A stretch of DNA of 64,000 nt from an uncultured Clostridia bacterium (GCA_934632155.1 CAKTXZ010000012.1:1-64000); one strand, 5' to 3'; counted from the stretch's first letter, positions 40,078 through 50,254 are shown. Made by a program: numbers and translations. Notes: generated from the sequence alone by a model not told the origin.

Positions 40078-41520
40078 TTACTTGTTCTTGTACCAGTTGT
40101 TGTAAGCATCATAGGTTTCCTGACCGCCGTTGGCGAGCCATTCCTGCACGAAAGCCGGATGATCCTCCACCTTGCGTACCCCCACGATGACCTGAAGCAC
40201 GTAATCCTTCACCATGGTTTCCAGCGTCTGCTTGTTGCGCGTAACGGCGTCCAGCGTCGGACACAAATCGATCGGGTTGCTGCGGGCAAATTCGGCCGCA
40301 TGCTTGTTCAGCCCGTCGTAGATTTCGCCGGTCGCCTTGGTGCGGCGGGTGCGCGCCATCCACATATCGCCGTAGCAGGTCATATCGAAGGAATTCAGAT
40401 ACCACCACGCGTTGTTGCGCAGCTCGTTGAAGATGGGCATGATCGGGGCATAGTTGCCGTTTTCATCCACAGTGAAGGTTTCGTCCTTCACGCCCAGCGT
40501 TACATAGGTGAACACGTCGGAATCCAGCTTCCGGTTCATGAACTTCACCGCTTCCTCCGGGTGCTCGGCGGTCACGGGAATGCAGGAAACGTTGTTGAGC
40601 GCCTGCTGCTTCTTGATGCCGGCGTTGCCGTTCGCATCCTTAAAGGGATCCAGATAAATCAGCTCAATATCCGGATTGTTGTTGATGAAAGCGGTCAGCG
40701 GGCTGTCCGTCCAGCCGCCGCAGGCATACGCAAACGCGTTGCGGGAGGAGAACTTTTCCGTCAGGGTGGTCGTGTTGTTGACGGCGATGTCCTGATCGAT
40801 CAGCTTATTGTTGTACAGGTCGACCAGATAGGCCAGATAATCCTGATAAGCGGGAAGCTGCACATAGTGCTTCAGCTCGCCGTCCACTTCGTTCCAGTCA
40901 AAGTAGAAGCCGAAGCCGGAGGAAATAACGTCGATTTTGGATTCGCCCTGCGTCAGGAAGGGAATCAGCTCGGGATGCGCCTGATGCACCTTCATCAGCA
41001 TATCCTTGAATTCCGCCGCGTTCGTGGGAATTTCCAGATTCATTTCCTTCACGATGTCGCCGCGCAGCACGATGCCGGAGCTGATGCTGGCGCGCTCGGC
41101 CATCATGGGAATGCCGTAGATCACGCCCTCGCGCGTGGTCAGGCTATAGGCCTCTTCCGTAATCAGGCTGGTCAGGTTGCCGCCGTACTGCGCCAGCATG
41201 TCGTTGAGGGGCAGAAGCGCGTTGCGGGAAAGCAGCTCCAGATACATATTCTCGCTGATGCGCAGAATGTCGTAATGGTCGCCGGAGCCGATCTGCATCA
41301 GCAGATTATCCACCGCGTTTTCTGCCGGAAGCATGTAGTATTCCACGTGATAGCCGGTTTTCTCCTCGATCGCCTTGGCCGTAGGATCATTGTTCGGGTC
41401 ATGGCCGTTCCATGTTCCCAATACCTTGAGCGTGGGCAGCTCATCCGCGGCAAGCGCCGTCAGGGGCAGGATGCTCGCAAGCATCAGCATCGCAAGCAGC
41501 AAAGCAACGAGTTTCTTCAT
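40078..41520 (-). CDS. Extracellular solute-binding protein, LplA/YtcQ type
   Basis: A 480-residue binding protein with a signal peptide (KKLVALLLAMLMLASILPLT) cut near TALAA; no lipobox Cys is seen. It then has PTLKVLGTWNGHDPNNDPTAKAI and ILRISENMYLELLSRNALLPL, typical of the large oligosaccharide-binding LplA/YtcQ group. It delivers its ligand to the two permeases encoded just upstream. No ATPase gene is present, so a shared MsmK-type ATPase elsewhere is likely. GGAGG lies 7 bases before ATG. Confidence 0.92.
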   Translation of the reverse strand: MKKLVALLLAMLMLASILPLTALAADELPTLKVLGTWNGHDPNNDPTAKAIEEKTGYHVEYYMLPAENAVDNLLMQIGSGDHYDILRISENMYLELLSRNALLPLNDMLAQYGGNLTSLITEEAYSLTTREGVIYGIPMMAERASISSGIVLRGDIVKEMNLEIPTNAAEFKDMLMKVHQAHPELIPFLTQGESKIDVISSGFGFYFDWNEVDGELKHYVQLPAYQDYLAYLVDLYNNKLIDQDIAVNNTTTLTEKFSSRNAFAYACGGWTDSPLTAFINNNPDIELIYLDPFKDANGNAGIKKQQALNNVSCIPVTAEHPEEAVKFMNRKLDSDVFTYVTLGVKDETFTVDENGNYAPIMPIFNELRNNAWWYLNSFDMTCYGDMWMARTRRTKATGEIYDGLNKHAAEFARSNPIDLCPTLDAVTRNKQTLETMVKDYVLQVIVGVRKVEDHPAFVQEWLANGGQETYDAYNNWYKNK

Positions 41521-41558
41521 GGGGTAGCCTCCTTTTTTATCATATATCCGTTCACGGC

Positions 41559-42434
41559 TCAGCCCTTGACGGAGCCAACGGTAAGCCCGTGAACGAAATA
41601 TTTCTGCAGGAAGGGATAAACGGCCAGAATCGGCGCGGAGCTGACCACAATGGCGGCGGCCTGCATGCCGCTGCTGGACAGTCCCGCCGCAATGACGGGA
41701 TCGACCTCATAGAGGTTCTGCGTCGTGGTAATCAATTCATAAAGGTACATCTGCAGCGGCTTCATATTGGGTCTGGTAATGAAGATCATCGCGTGATAAT
41801 ACGCGTTCCAGTAGCCGACTGCGTAAAACAGCGCAATGGTTGCCAGCGACGGAAGCGACAGCGGCAGCACAATGCTCACCAGCGTGCGTACAGGCCCCGC
41901 TCCGTCCACCCGCGCGGATTCCTCAATGGCCTCAGGCAGCCCTTCAAAAAACGTCTTCATTACAAACAGGTTATATTGCGACAGCGCCAATGGGATAATC
42001 TGGCACCAGAGCGTGTTAAGCAGCCCCAGCGAGCGAATCAGCACATAGATGGAAACCATGCCGCCGTAAAAGAGCATGCTGAACACGTACAGCACCAATA
42101 TGATCCTGCGCCCGCGGAAGGAAGGCTTGGAAAGCGGATAAGCGGCCATGGTGGTAATCGTCAGGGCGATTGCCGTGCCGCCCAGCGTAATGACCACGCT
42201 GTTTCGAAAGGACGACCAGAACAGCGAATCCCCCAATACATAACGATAGGTATTGAGTGTGGGCTCCAGCGGCCAGAAGGAAACGCGCCCGGCCGAAACC
42301 GCGCCGCTTCCTGAAAAGGATTTGGCCAGCATATGCACAAACGGAAGCAGGCAAATGAGCGCGACGATGGACAGAAGCATCGTGTTAACGCCCTTCATCA
42401 CGCGGTCGATCGGGCGCTTTTCAATCACAGCCAT
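41559..42434 (-). CDS. Carbohydrate ABC transporter permease, LplC/YtcP type
   Basis: A 291-residue permease with six helices and the ATPase-coupling loop EESARVDGAGPVRTLVSIVLPLSLPSL (the EAA motif). It starts one base after the stop of the partner permease (TAA T ATG). Typical C terminus for the family (QKYFVHGLTVGSVKG). Confidence 0.94.
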   Translation of the reverse strand: MAVIEKRPIDRVMKGVNTMLLSIVALICLLPFVHMLAKSFSGSGAVSAGRVSFWPLEPTLNTYRYVLGDSLFWSSFRNSVVITLGGTAIALTITTMAAYPLSKPSFRGRRIILVLYVFSMLFYGGMVSIYVLIRSLGLLNTLWCQIIPLALSQYNLFVMKTFFEGLPEAIEESARVDGAGPVRTLVSIVLPLSLPSLATIALFYAVGYWNAYYHAMIFITRPNMKPLQMYLYELITTTQNLYEVDPVIAAGLSSSGMQAAAIVVSSAPILAVYPFLQKYFVHGLTVGSVKG

Positions 42435-42435
42435 A

Positions 42436-43380
42436 TTACCACAAGCTCCTTCCGAAGACCTTCCGGCTTATGCCGTTGCAGGTAACCAGCAGAATAAACC
42501 CGATCAGCGATTCGAACAAGCCAAGCGCCGTTGCGGTGGAAAAATCAAACTTGCCCATGCCGATTCGATAAATGTAGGTCTGCAAAACATCGGCTGTTGA
42601 GTAAACGGTTGAATTATACATGACCAGAATTTGATCCAAGCCGGCCTGCAGGATATTGCCCACGCGTAAAAGCAGCATCAACAAAATGACGGGCAGTATG
42701 CCGGGAAGGGTAATATGCCAGATGCGCTTAAGCCGCCCCGCGCCGTCCACATACGCCGCCTCATAGAGCTCCTGATCGATGGACGTCAACGCGGCCAGAT
42801 ACACAATCGCCCCCCAGCCGGTTTCCTTCCACCCCTCTGTAAATACCAGCAGCCATCGGAAGGCGGCGGGATTGGTGTAAAACGATACGTTGCCGAGGCC
42901 CATGAAGGAAAGCGCCTTGTTCAAAATGCCGTTATTGGAAAGCAGCGTAACAAAAATACCGTGAATGATGACCCAGCTGAGAAAGTGCGGCATGTACACC
43001 AGCGTCTGCGTAACGCGCTGAAAGGGCTTGTGGGTCACTTCATTGAGCATCAGCGCCAGCACAATCGGCAGCGGAAAGAGCACCACCAGCTTCATCAGGC
43101 TGATCGTCAGGGTGTTGCCGAGCAGCCGCGCAAAATTCGCCGATCGAAAGATATTGTTAAAATATTTCATTCCCGCCCACGGGCTGGCAAACATCGAATT
43201 GAGAATGCCGTTGCTGGCAAACATGTTGAAATCCTTGAACGCCAGCTGAAGCCCGAGCAGGGGCAGCAGCTTATATCCGATTACATAGACAAGCCCGGGC
43301 ACGGACAGCGCATAATACAGCCAATTGGCGCGAAAATATTTCAGAAAGCTTTGCTTTTTCGGGCGAATAACGGTCTGCAT
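42436..43380 (-). CDS. ABC transporter permease, LplB/YteP type
   Basis: A 314-residue permease that opens YFRANWLYYALSVPGLVYVI. It contains YKLLPLLGLQLAFKDFN and the EAA-type loop YEAAYVDGAGRLKRIWHITLPGI. It is the first gene of the importer operon, divergent from the yesN-type regulator gene, which very probably controls it. AAAGGAG lies 8 bases before ATG. Confidence 0.94.
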   Translation of the reverse strand: MQTVIRPKKQSFLKYFRANWLYYALSVPGLVYVIGYKLLPLLGLQLAFKDFNMFASNGILNSMFASPWAGMKYFNNIFRSANFARLLGNTLTISLMKLVVLFPLPIVLALMLNEVTHKPFQRVTQTLVYMPHFLSWVIIHGIFVTLLSNNGILNKALSFMGLGNVSFYTNPAAFRWLLVFTEGWKETGWGAIVYLAALTSIDQELYEAAYVDGAGRLKRIWHITLPGILPVILLMLLLRVGNILQAGLDQILVMYNSTVYSTADVLQTYIYRIGMGKFDFSTATALGLFESLIGFILLVTCNGISRKVFGRSLW

Positions 43381-43491
43381 GCTTTAAGCTCCTTTCCTGA
43401 CTACAGCGTCATTGTAAACAATTCTTCCGAAAAAGACCATTGGAAAATACAAAGATTTTGTGGATTATCATTCGATATGCACAAAAAATGC

Positions 43492-43520
43492 TTTACCGAA
43501 GGATAGCTTTTACCTATAAT
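43492..43520 (+). promoter_or_regulatory. Putative promoter for the two-component regulator operon
   Basis: TATAAT (43515-43520) with a weak -35 TTTACC (43492-43497) 17 bases upstream. The poor -35 suggests activation by a regulator. Confidence 0.5.
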
Positions 43521-43564
43521 AGAAAGGAAGAAACCAAATCATTGGTTTTGGGGAGGGAACCGCA

Positions 43565-45133
43565 TTGTATTCGCTTCTGATTGTGGACGACGAATATCAG
43601 ACCCGAAGCGGTCTGCGCGATCTGATTGATTGGGGCGCGCTGGGAATCCGCGTTATCGGCGATGCAGAGGACGGCGAGGAAGCCCTGCCGATGCTGGAGG
43701 CGCTCGCGCCGGATATTTTGCTGACCGATGTGCGCATGAACCGCATGGACGGCATCGCGCTGGCGACGGAAGCGCGGCGGCGCTTTCCGGAAATCACCAT
43801 TGTGTTCATCAGCGGTTATTCCGATTCGGATTATCTCCGCCACGCCCTGCGCGTGGAGGCGGTGGACTATTTATATAAGCCCATCCATGTAAACGAGCTA
43901 AAGGCGCTGATGCGCCGCATCGTCGAAAATCTGGATGCGCGCGCCCAGATTCGCACGCGTCGGGAAAAGGCGCGGCTGCTGCTGGAAAAGAGCAAGCCGC
44001 TGCTGATCGAGCGCTTTTTGCGCAGCTGGTTTTTCGGCATGCTGGAGGATGAACAGGCCATTGAGGAAAGACTTTCGCTGCTGGAGCTGCGGTTTCCAAT
44101 CGGCGGCATTGCCGCTGCGGCGCTTCAGCCCAATTGGCCTTCCCTGCCCAGCGCCGGTCAGGCGGAGGAATACCAGATCACCATGGAGAAGGCCGTGCGT
44201 AAATGGCTGCCCGGCGCGCTGACCTGTGCGGAGGATGGCGGCGTAATCGTGCTGCTGCCTGCGGAAAGCGGAGAGAGCCTCACCCGCATCGCGCAAGCGC
44301 TTGCCGACGTCGCCGCGCACATGCGCAATGCGTCCGGAATTGAGCTGAGCATCGGCCTGAGCAGACGATACGCCAACTGCACGGAAGCGCCGCGCGCCGT
44401 TTCAGAGGCGCTGGAGGCCGCAACCGGTCAGATGGATTCGGGCGCGGAGATCGTGCGCTACACGCCGGAATCCGCCCCAAGCGCCGCGCCGTGCGCCCAG
44501 CCGTTCGGCCTGAGTGTTGAGCACGCCCTCATGACGGGGGATTTTGACGCGCTTTGGGCGAATATTAGCGAAACCCTCTCCGGGCTGGGTCACAGTGCGC
44601 AGGATGCTGAAACCGCCAGAAAGCGGATGATGGATTACGCGCTTCGCACCGAATTGTTTTTAGAAAGTCAAAGTCTTCCCGGCATTGACGCGATGGAATT
44701 CTGCTGCCGCTCGGCCGGGCGCATGCCGCTCTCGGCGGTACAAAGCACCCTGAAGGCCTCGCTCGCCCGTGCCTGCGAATGCATACGCGCGGCGCGTGAA
44801 AAGGCATACAGCGCCGCTGTCAGTCAGGCGCTTTCCATCATTCAGCAGCGCTATCGCGAACGTCTGAGCATTGAGGACATCGCAGATGCCGTGCATTATT
44901 CGCCGGCGCACCTCTCTACCCTCTTTCGTCAGGAGACAGGCGGTACAATCGGTGACGCGCTGCTTCGCACACGGCTTGCCGCCGCGACCGCCCTACTTCG
45001 CACGACGAACGATTCCGTTTCCGCCATCGCGCAGGCGACAGGCTACGGCGACGTGCAATACTTTTCCCGCGTATTCAAACGTCTGACCGGCATGACGCCG
45101 CTTGAATACCGCAGAAAGGCGCTGCCATGCTGA
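43565..45133 (+). CDS. YesN-type response regulator with AraC output domain
   Basis: A 522-residue regulator. The CheY domain (residues 1-125) carries YSLLIVDDEYQTRSG, the phosphorylated Asp in LLTDVRMNRMDGI, and the Lys in YLYKPI. A linker of about 280 residues follows. The C-terminal double HTH AraC domain contains LSIEDIADAVHYSPAHLSTLFR and SAIAQATGYGDVQYFSRVFKR. The start is TTG at 43565 with GGGAGGG 7 bases upstream. Its end overlaps the kinase gene. It probably activates the divergent sugar importer operon. Confidence 0.94.
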   Translation: MYSLLIVDDEYQTRSGLRDLIDWGALGIRVIGDAEDGEEALPMLEALAPDILLTDVRMNRMDGIALATEARRRFPEITIVFISGYSDSDYLRHALRVEAVDYLYKPIHVNELKALMRRIVENLDARAQIRTRREKARLLLEKSKPLLIERFLRSWFFGMLEDEQAIEERLSLLELRFPIGGIAAAALQPNWPSLPSAGQAEEYQITMEKAVRKWLPGALTCAEDGGVIVLLPAESGESLTRIAQALADVAAHMRNASGIELSIGLSRRYANCTEAPRAVSEALEAATGQMDSGAEIVRYTPESAPSAAPCAQPFGLSVEHALMTGDFDALWANISETLSGLGHSAQDAETARKRMMDYALRTELFLESQSLPGIDAMEFCCRSAGRMPLSAVQSTLKASLARACECIRAAREKAYSAAVSQALSIIQQRYRERLSIEDIADAVHYSPAHLSTLFRQETGGTIGDALLRTRLAAATALLRTTNDSVSAIAQATGYGDVQYFSRVFKRLTGMTPLEYRRKALPC

Positions 45134-46869
45134 AAAAGCTTTCGCAAAGAGCGCTTGTCGTCCTCTGCGCGCTGCTTTTTCTGGGCAGCACCATCGGAAT
45201 TCTGATTCTCTATCGTCAGCTTTCTCGCGTTTCGGAACGCGACGTCGTTTATACCTTTCGTCAGGCCATCGAGCAGGCGGCCATTACGCTCAATGACCGC
45301 ATGGCGTTTTCCGAGGAAACCATGTCCACGCTGCTCTACGATTCGCGGTTTCAGGAATCGCTCAACCGCGAGCAGACGGATGAAACGCTAGCCAACCAGT
45401 TGGAAGAAATTAAATATCTTCGCGAGCTTGTATATAATACTGAAACATCCAGAAATATCCATCGAATTCGCCTGTATTTGAACAGTGAAAAAATGATTAC
45501 GCGCGAGGGTGTTAACTTTTTCAGCCTTTCGCAGGCCGAGAAGACCTATGAATACGCCCATTTGCTCACCGCCAACGGCAGGCCGGTATGGATTGGCGAG
45601 CATCCGATTGAGACGCGCTATTTTTCCGATTCCTGCGTTACGCTCGGACGCTTTTATCGAAGCTATTTTTCTCCGCTCGGGCGCAATTGGGCGCTGGTGA
45701 TGCTGGATATCTCGCTGGATCAATTCACGCAGATCTTGGACACCCTCGAGCTTCCGGATACGAGCGGGCACGTCGTACTGGTCGATCAGGAGGGCCGAAT
45801 TATGGCCGGCAGCGGGAATTCGTCAATCGTCGCCTCCATTGTAGCGCACGTCAACGAAAATGAAGATACCGCGTCCTTTGGGTTTTATGCCGCGCCGGCC
45901 GCTCCGGAATGCGCCTATGTGGTCTATCCGCTGGAGCTGGGCGGCTGGTCAATTCTCATGTACACGCCGCGTGCAACGCTGCTCAACAGCCAGCACACCC
46001 TGCGCAGCACGCTGACGCTGCTGCTCTTTGGCCTGACGCTGCTGCTGATTGCCCTGATCGCCCTGTTCGTGCTGGCATTTTATGCGCGCAACGTGCGCAA
46101 TTATATCAATCGGCTGAATCAGGGGCTGCGTTCCTCCGACGCGCCGAAAAAGAACGCCGCACCGGCATACGGCGCACTCCTCCGGCTGGATCAGAGCATC
46201 GACGAGCTTTTGGCCACCAATAAACAATTAGCGGAGGAAAACTACCATTCTCAGCTTCGAGAGCGGGAGGTTACGCTGCAGGCGCTTCAGGCGCAGATTA
46301 ACCCGCATTTTCTTTATAATACCCTCGACTCCATCAACTGGATGGCCATCCGTGACGGGGCAGAAAATGTTTCGGATGCCATTACTACGCTGGCCGATTA
46401 CTTCCGTATCAGCCTTAGCCGAGGCTTAAGCACCGTTACATTAACGGAGGACGCCAATATCGTTCGCAAATACCTGACGCTTTACCGCCATCGCTACGAT
46501 TTTTCCTATGATATACGCTGGCAGTTGAGTGAAGAATCGCTTTCCTGTCTGCTGCCCAAGCTGACGCTGCAGCCGCTGGTTGAAAATGCGCTGCAGCATG
46601 GCATCTTTAAGCGCCGCGAGAAGCAAGGCGGCATTGTAACGATCGCCGCCGAAGTGCGGGACGGCTTTCTGGTATTAACCGTTCAGGATAACGGCCCCGG
46701 CCTGCCTGCGGACGCTAAGCCCGAAAAGGGCTACGGCATGCGCAATGTGCGGGAGCGGCTCGAGCTTTACTTTTTCGGGCAATATGAAATGAATATTCGC
46801 AACGCCCCGGCGGGCGGCGCAATCGTGACAATCAAAATTACCGCAAAGCACGGGGAGACAAACCCGTAA
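45127..46869 (+). CDS. YesM-type sensor histidine kinase
   Basis: A 580-residue membrane kinase: helix near 8-26, outer sensing domain to about 290, helix near 295-320, a short HAMP-like linker, then the His_kinase domain. The phosphoacceptor His is in QINPHFLYNTLDSINW. HATPase motifs LVENALQHG and DNGPGLP and the closing GYGMRNVRERLELYF follow. The start overlaps the regulator stop by 7 bases. It senses an external sugar or wall signal and phosphorylates the YesN partner. Confidence 0.95.
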   Translation: MLKKLSQRALVVLCALLFLGSTIGILILYRQLSRVSERDVVYTFRQAIEQAAITLNDRMAFSEETMSTLLYDSRFQESLNREQTDETLANQLEEIKYLRELVYNTETSRNIHRIRLYLNSEKMITREGVNFFSLSQAEKTYEYAHLLTANGRPVWIGEHPIETRYFSDSCVTLGRFYRSYFSPLGRNWALVMLDISLDQFTQILDTLELPDTSGHVVLVDQEGRIMAGSGNSSIVASIVAHVNENEDTASFGFYAAPAAPECAYVVYPLELGGWSILMYTPRATLLNSQHTLRSTLTLLLFGLTLLLIALIALFVLAFYARNVRNYINRLNQGLRSSDAPKKNAAPAYGALLRLDQSIDELLATNKQLAEENYHSQLREREVTLQALQAQINPHFLYNTLDSINWMAIRDGAENVSDAITTLADYFRISLSRGLSTVTLTEDANIVRKYLTLYRHRYDFSYDIRWQLSEESLSCLLPKLTLQPLVENALQHGIFKRREKQGGIVTIAAEVRDGFLVLTVQDNGPGLPADAKPEKGYGMRNVRERLELYFFGQYEMNIRNAPAGGAIVTIKITAKHGETNP

Positions 46870-46892
46870 CCATCACCAAGCCGCCGCATGAA

Positions 46893-46917
46893 AAAAGGAC
46901 GTTCAAAACGTCCTTTT
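46893..46917. terminator. Bidirectional hairpin terminator
   Basis: AAAAGGACGTT and AACGTCCTTTT form an 11-base stem with a 3-base loop, between the convergent kinase (+) and DUF368 (-) genes. A/T runs on both sides serve both directions. Confidence 0.9.
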
Positions 46918-46936
46918 GGATATGAGCCGCGCTTTC

Positions 46937-47809
46937 TTAAGATTTTGCGCTTCCCTTTTCCAGCAAGCGCGCCGCGATGAAGCCGATTACAAACGTCGCA
47001 ACGGCGGCGGCCACCGTCCAAACGGAAACGAGCGTCATGTTTGTGCGAATCAGGATAGCCACGGGCGAGGCCAGCACAAGACCCAGAACGCCGCAGTAGG
47101 TCGGCGTGGGGAAACGCGCAATGAACCATTCGATCAGCTTGGCGATACCGAAAATGCCCAGCGCAACGCCGACGACAAAGGGCAGCAGCACGGCAAGCGG
47201 CGCGCCCATGGCGGCAAGGTTTGCAGAGAAAATCGCGGTTTTCAGGGTGTTGAGCGCATTGAGAACGGGCGTATAATACCCCAGCAGCATCAGCATCATG
47301 CTGCCGGATACACCGGGAATAATCATGGTTGCCGAAGCGATTGCACCCATGACCACCAAAATCAGAATTGTGCCGATATTGATTTCCACGCTCTCCGCGT
47401 TCTGACGCTGGCCGGCCAAAGCCATCCAGATAACAACGGCAAAGAAAACAATGAACACGATTACCGCAACCGGGTTGATCTTTTTCCGTTCAATCTTACG
47501 CAGCAGGGGCGCAAGACCGCCCAAAATCAGGCCAATGAAGGCGGTGTTGGTGGGCAGCGGATAACGCTCGAACAGAAAGCTGAGCAGGCTTGCCAGCGCC
47601 ATAATGCCAATCAGCATGCCAATCGCATACGGCAGCAGCGTTTTGACGCTCTTTTTAAACTCACTGAAAAGGTGAGTAATGCAATGAATCAACGTGTCGT
47701 AAATTCCCATGCTGACCATCATTGTGCCGCCAGACACGCCGGGGATAATGTTCGCGATGCCGATGACGACGCCGCGCAGGATCTGGTTGATAAGCTTCAT
47801 GCGTTTCAT
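46937..47809 (-). CDS. popT: DUF368 family undecaprenyl-phosphate transporter (PopT-like)
   Basis: A 290-residue membrane protein with about eight helices and the family repeats IANIIPGVSGGTMMVSMGIYD near the N terminus and TMIIPGVSGSMMLMLLGYY in the middle. DUF368 proteins were recently shown to recycle the C55-phosphate lipid carrier across the membrane. The inverted PGVSG repeats and the two-fold layout match. The start is chosen at 47809; ATG 47800 is also possible. It follows pyrH by 25 bases. Confidence 0.88.
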   Translation of the reverse strand: MKRMKLINQILRGVVIGIANIIPGVSGGTMMVSMGIYDTLIHCITHLFSEFKKSVKTLLPYAIGMLIGIMALASLLSFLFERYPLPTNTAFIGLILGGLAPLLRKIERKKINPVAVIVFIVFFAVVIWMALAGQRQNAESVEINIGTILILVVMGAIASATMIIPGVSGSMMLMLLGYYTPVLNALNTLKTAIFSANLAAMGAPLAVLLPFVVGVALGIFGIAKLIEWFIARFPTPTYCGVLGLVLASPVAILIRTNMTLVSVWTVAAAVATFVIGFIAARLLEKGSAKS

Positions 47810-47834
47810 CTTCCTTTCCGCAGGAAATTGCTTT

Positions 47835-48548
47835 TCATTCAGCCGGATAGAGAACCGTGCCCGTATCGTCGCCTGACAAAACATCCAAGATCGTCTCAGG
47901 CTCAAACAGGCCGAACACGCGCACAATCGGCACCTTATTTTCCGCGCAGAGGGCGAAGGCAGCGCTGTCCATGACGTGCAGACGCATATCCTGCGCTTTC
48001 TCATAGCTGATTTCGCGAATCAGCGTCGCGTCCGGGTTCTTCTTCGGGTCGTCGGTGTACACGCCGTCAATGTTCTTTGCCAACAGAATCGCGTCCGCGC
48101 CGACCTCAACCGCGCGCAGAACAACCGCTGTGTCCGTCGAGAAAAACGGGTTGCCGCTCCCACCGGCAAAGAGTGTCACGCGTCCCTTCTTCATGCTGCG
48201 AACGGCGTTTTGCGCATTGTATACCTCGCACACGCGCGGCATCTCAATTGCGCTCATGACGACGGCCTTACCGCCCGCGCGCTCAACCGCGTCGCGCATA
48301 TAAAGGCAGTTAATCACCGTGCCCAGCATGCCCATCTGATCCGCCGTAACGCGGTTCATTCCACCGCCCTGACGGCCGCGCCAGATGTTGCCCGCGCCGA
48401 TCACAACGCCAAGCTCCACGCCAGAATCGACAATTTGACACAGCGTCGCAGCTACCCGATCAATTACGGTATGGTCGAACAGCCGTCCGTTTTCGCCCAG
48501 CATTTCGCCGCTAAGCTTGAGCAGTACGCGCTTATATTGGCTTTTCAT
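47835..48548 (-). CDS. pyrH: UMP kinase
   Basis: Phosphorylates UMP to UDP. The 237-residue hexameric amino-acid-kinase-fold enzyme has VLLKLSGEMLG, VIGAGNIWRG, MGMLGTVINCLYM, AGGSGNPFFSTDTA and KNIDGVYTDDPKKNPDA. Order rpsB-tsf-pyrH is usual in bacteria; frr does not follow here. A terminator lies between tsf and pyrH, so expression may be partly separate. Confidence 0.97.
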   Translation of the reverse strand: MKSQYKRVLLKLSGEMLGENGRLFDHTVIDRVAATLCQIVDSGVELGVVIGAGNIWRGRQGGGMNRVTADQMGMLGTVINCLYMRDAVERAGGKAVVMSAIEMPRVCEVYNAQNAVRSMKKGRVTLFAGGSGNPFFSTDTAVVLRAVEVGADAILLAKNIDGVYTDDPKKNPDATLIREISYEKAQDMRLHVMDSAAFALCAENKVPIVRVFGLFEPETILDVLSGDDTGTVLYPAE

Positions 48549-48612
48549 TGCGTCTTCATCCTTTCAAGGCAGCGCTGAAAATCAAGCGGCGCCGCCAATT
48601 CATTGCCCGACA

Positions 48613-48640
48613 TAAAAAACAGGCGGCGAATGCGCCGCCT
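48613..48640 (-). terminator. Terminator or attenuator between tsf and pyrH
   Basis: On the minus strand AGGCGGCGCATTCGCCGCCT forms an 8-base stem, followed by GTTTTTTATG. Confidence 0.88.
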
Positions 48641-48652
48641 ATTCATTTGTGC

Positions 48653-49306
48653 TTACTTCGCCGTCATTTCGGCAATTTCGGCCGCCAAGTTGGATTCTTT
48701 CTTTTCAATGCCCTCGCCGCACTCATAACGGGTGAACCGGCGGATGGAGATCTTTTCGCCGGAGGCCAGCGTCGCTTCGTTCACCAGCGTGGCGATATTG
48801 ATGTCAGGATTCTTTACGAAGGCCTGCTCCAGCAGGCAGTTTTCCTTATAATACTTCTCGATACGGCCTTCGACCATGCGATCGACGATCTTCTCGGGCT
48901 TGCCCTCATTCAAGGCCTGCTGGCGCAGGATTTCCTTTTCGTTGTCCAGCGCGGACTGCGGAACATCTTCCTTGCCGATATACAGCGGGTTCGACGCGGC
49001 AATCTGCAGCGCGATGTCATGGCACAGGCTCTTGAAGGTATCGGTCTTGGCGACGAAGTCGGTCTCGCAGTTGACTTCGACCAGCACGCCGATCTTGCCG
49101 CCCATATGAATATAGCTTTCCACCGCGCCCTCGGCAGCCACGCGGCCGGCCTTCTTGGCGGCAGCGGCAAGCCCCTTTTCGCGCAGGTAGGCAATCGCCT
49201 TGTCCATATCGCCATCGGTCTCAACCAGAGCCTTTTTGCAATCCATCATACCGGCCTGTGTGCGTTCGCGCAGTTCCTTTACCATCGCGGCGGTAATAGC
49301 AGCCAT
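48653..49306 (-). CDS. tsf: Translation elongation factor Ts
   Basis: Nucleotide exchange factor for EF-Tu. The 217-residue protein has [21 protein letters not shown], the EF-Ts signature, and the second signature [19 protein letters not shown]. It is of the short type, without the long C-terminal coiled-coil insertion of E. coli EF-Ts (283). GGAGG precedes ATG. Confidence 0.97.
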   Translation of the reverse strand: MAAITAAMVKELRERTQAGMMDCKKALVETDGDMDKAIAYLREKGLAAAAKKAGRVAAEGAVESYIHMGGKIGVLVEVNCETDFVAKTDTFKSLCHDIALQIAASNPLYIGKEDVPQSALDNEKEILRQQALNEGKPEKIVDRMVEGRIEKYYKENCLLEQAFVKNPDINIATLVNEATLASGEKISIRRFTRYECGEGIEKKESNLAAEIAEMTAK

Positions 49307-49339
49307 CGTTATTTCCTCCTCACAAGTATTCGGGAATGA

Positions 49340-50074
49340 TTATTCGGCGTCGGCTTCGGGAGCGGCTTCCGCGCCCTCGGCTTCGCTCTGCTCACCCTGC
49401 TTGCCTTCCAGCACAGCGTCGGCCAGCTTGCCGGCAATCAGCTTCACGGCGCGGATCGCGTCGTCATTGCCGGGAATCACGTAATCCACTTCGTCCGGGT
49501 CGCAGTTGGTATCCACGATGGCAACGATCGGAATACCCAGCGCACGGGCTTCGGCCACGGCGATGTGTTCCTTGCGGGGATCGACGACAAAGAGCGCGCC
49601 GGGCAGCTTCTTCATTTCGCGGATACCGCCCAGATTGGCTTCGAGCTTTTCACGCTCATGCTGCAGCTTAATAACTTCCTTCTTGGGCAGCACTTCGAAC
49701 TGGCCGGACTGTTCCATCTTGTCAATCGCATTCAGGCGCTCCACACGGGTGCGGATGGTGCGGAAGTTGGTCAGCATGCCGCCGAGCCAACGGTTGTTGA
49801 CGTAATACATGTTGCAGCGCTTGGCTTCGGATTCAATGCTCTCCTGCGCCTGCTTTTTGGTGCCGACGAACAGAACGGTCTTGCCTTCCATCGCCAGATT
49901 GCGGATGAACATGTAAGCTTCGTCAATCTTGCGGACGGTCTTTTGCAGGTCGATGATGTAGATACCGTTGCGCTCGGTAAAGATGTAGGGGGCCATTTTG
50001 GGGTTCCACCGGCGGGTCTGATGACCGAAATGTACGCCAGCCTCGAGCAGGTGCTTCATAGAGATGACAGCCAT
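49340..50074 (-). CDS. rpsB: 30S ribosomal protein S2
   Basis: The 244-residue protein has [50 protein letters not shown] and [20 protein letters not shown], all diagnostic. The acidic Ala/Glu-rich tail is common. It is first in rpsB-tsf, behind a good promoter with a leader of about 95 bases that may hold an S2 autoregulatory structure. GGAGG lies 8 bases before ATG. Confidence 0.98.
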   Translation of the reverse strand: MAVISMKHLLEAGVHFGHQTRRWNPKMAPYIFTERNGIYIIDLQKTVRKIDEAYMFIRNLAMEGKTVLFVGTKKQAQESIESEAKRCNMYYVNNRWLGGMLTNFRTIRTRVERLNAIDKMEQSGQFEVLPKKEVIKLQHEREKLEANLGGIREMKKLPGALFVVDPRKEHIAVAEARALGIPIVAIVDTNCDPDEVDYVIPGNDDAIRAVKLIAGKLADAVLEGKQGEQSEAEGAEAAPEADAE

Positions 50075-50173
50075 GGTTTCTTCCTCCTTGTTTTTCCTCC
50101 GCGAGCGTCACCTTTGCCAGCCACCGGTCGCCCGGCACAAGCGGCAAATCAGCGCGCGTGCGTTATCCGCGTC

Positions 50174-50202
50174 ATTATAGCATGGCGGTTCGAAATTGGC
50201 AA
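50174..50202 (-). promoter_or_regulatory. SigA-type promoter for rpsB-tsf
   Basis: On the minus strand TTGCCA (50202-50197), 17 bases, TATAAT (50179-50174). Confidence 0.85.
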
Positions 50203-50254
50203 GCCTTTCCGTAAATTTTTTGTGTTTTTACAGATCATTCGTTTGGGGGCAATT

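Noticed and set aside
40006..41592. A 528-codon plus-strand ORF
   Set aside because: It lies antisense to the LplA-type binding-protein gene, which has a signal peptide and ribosome site. The composition is typical of a shadow frame.
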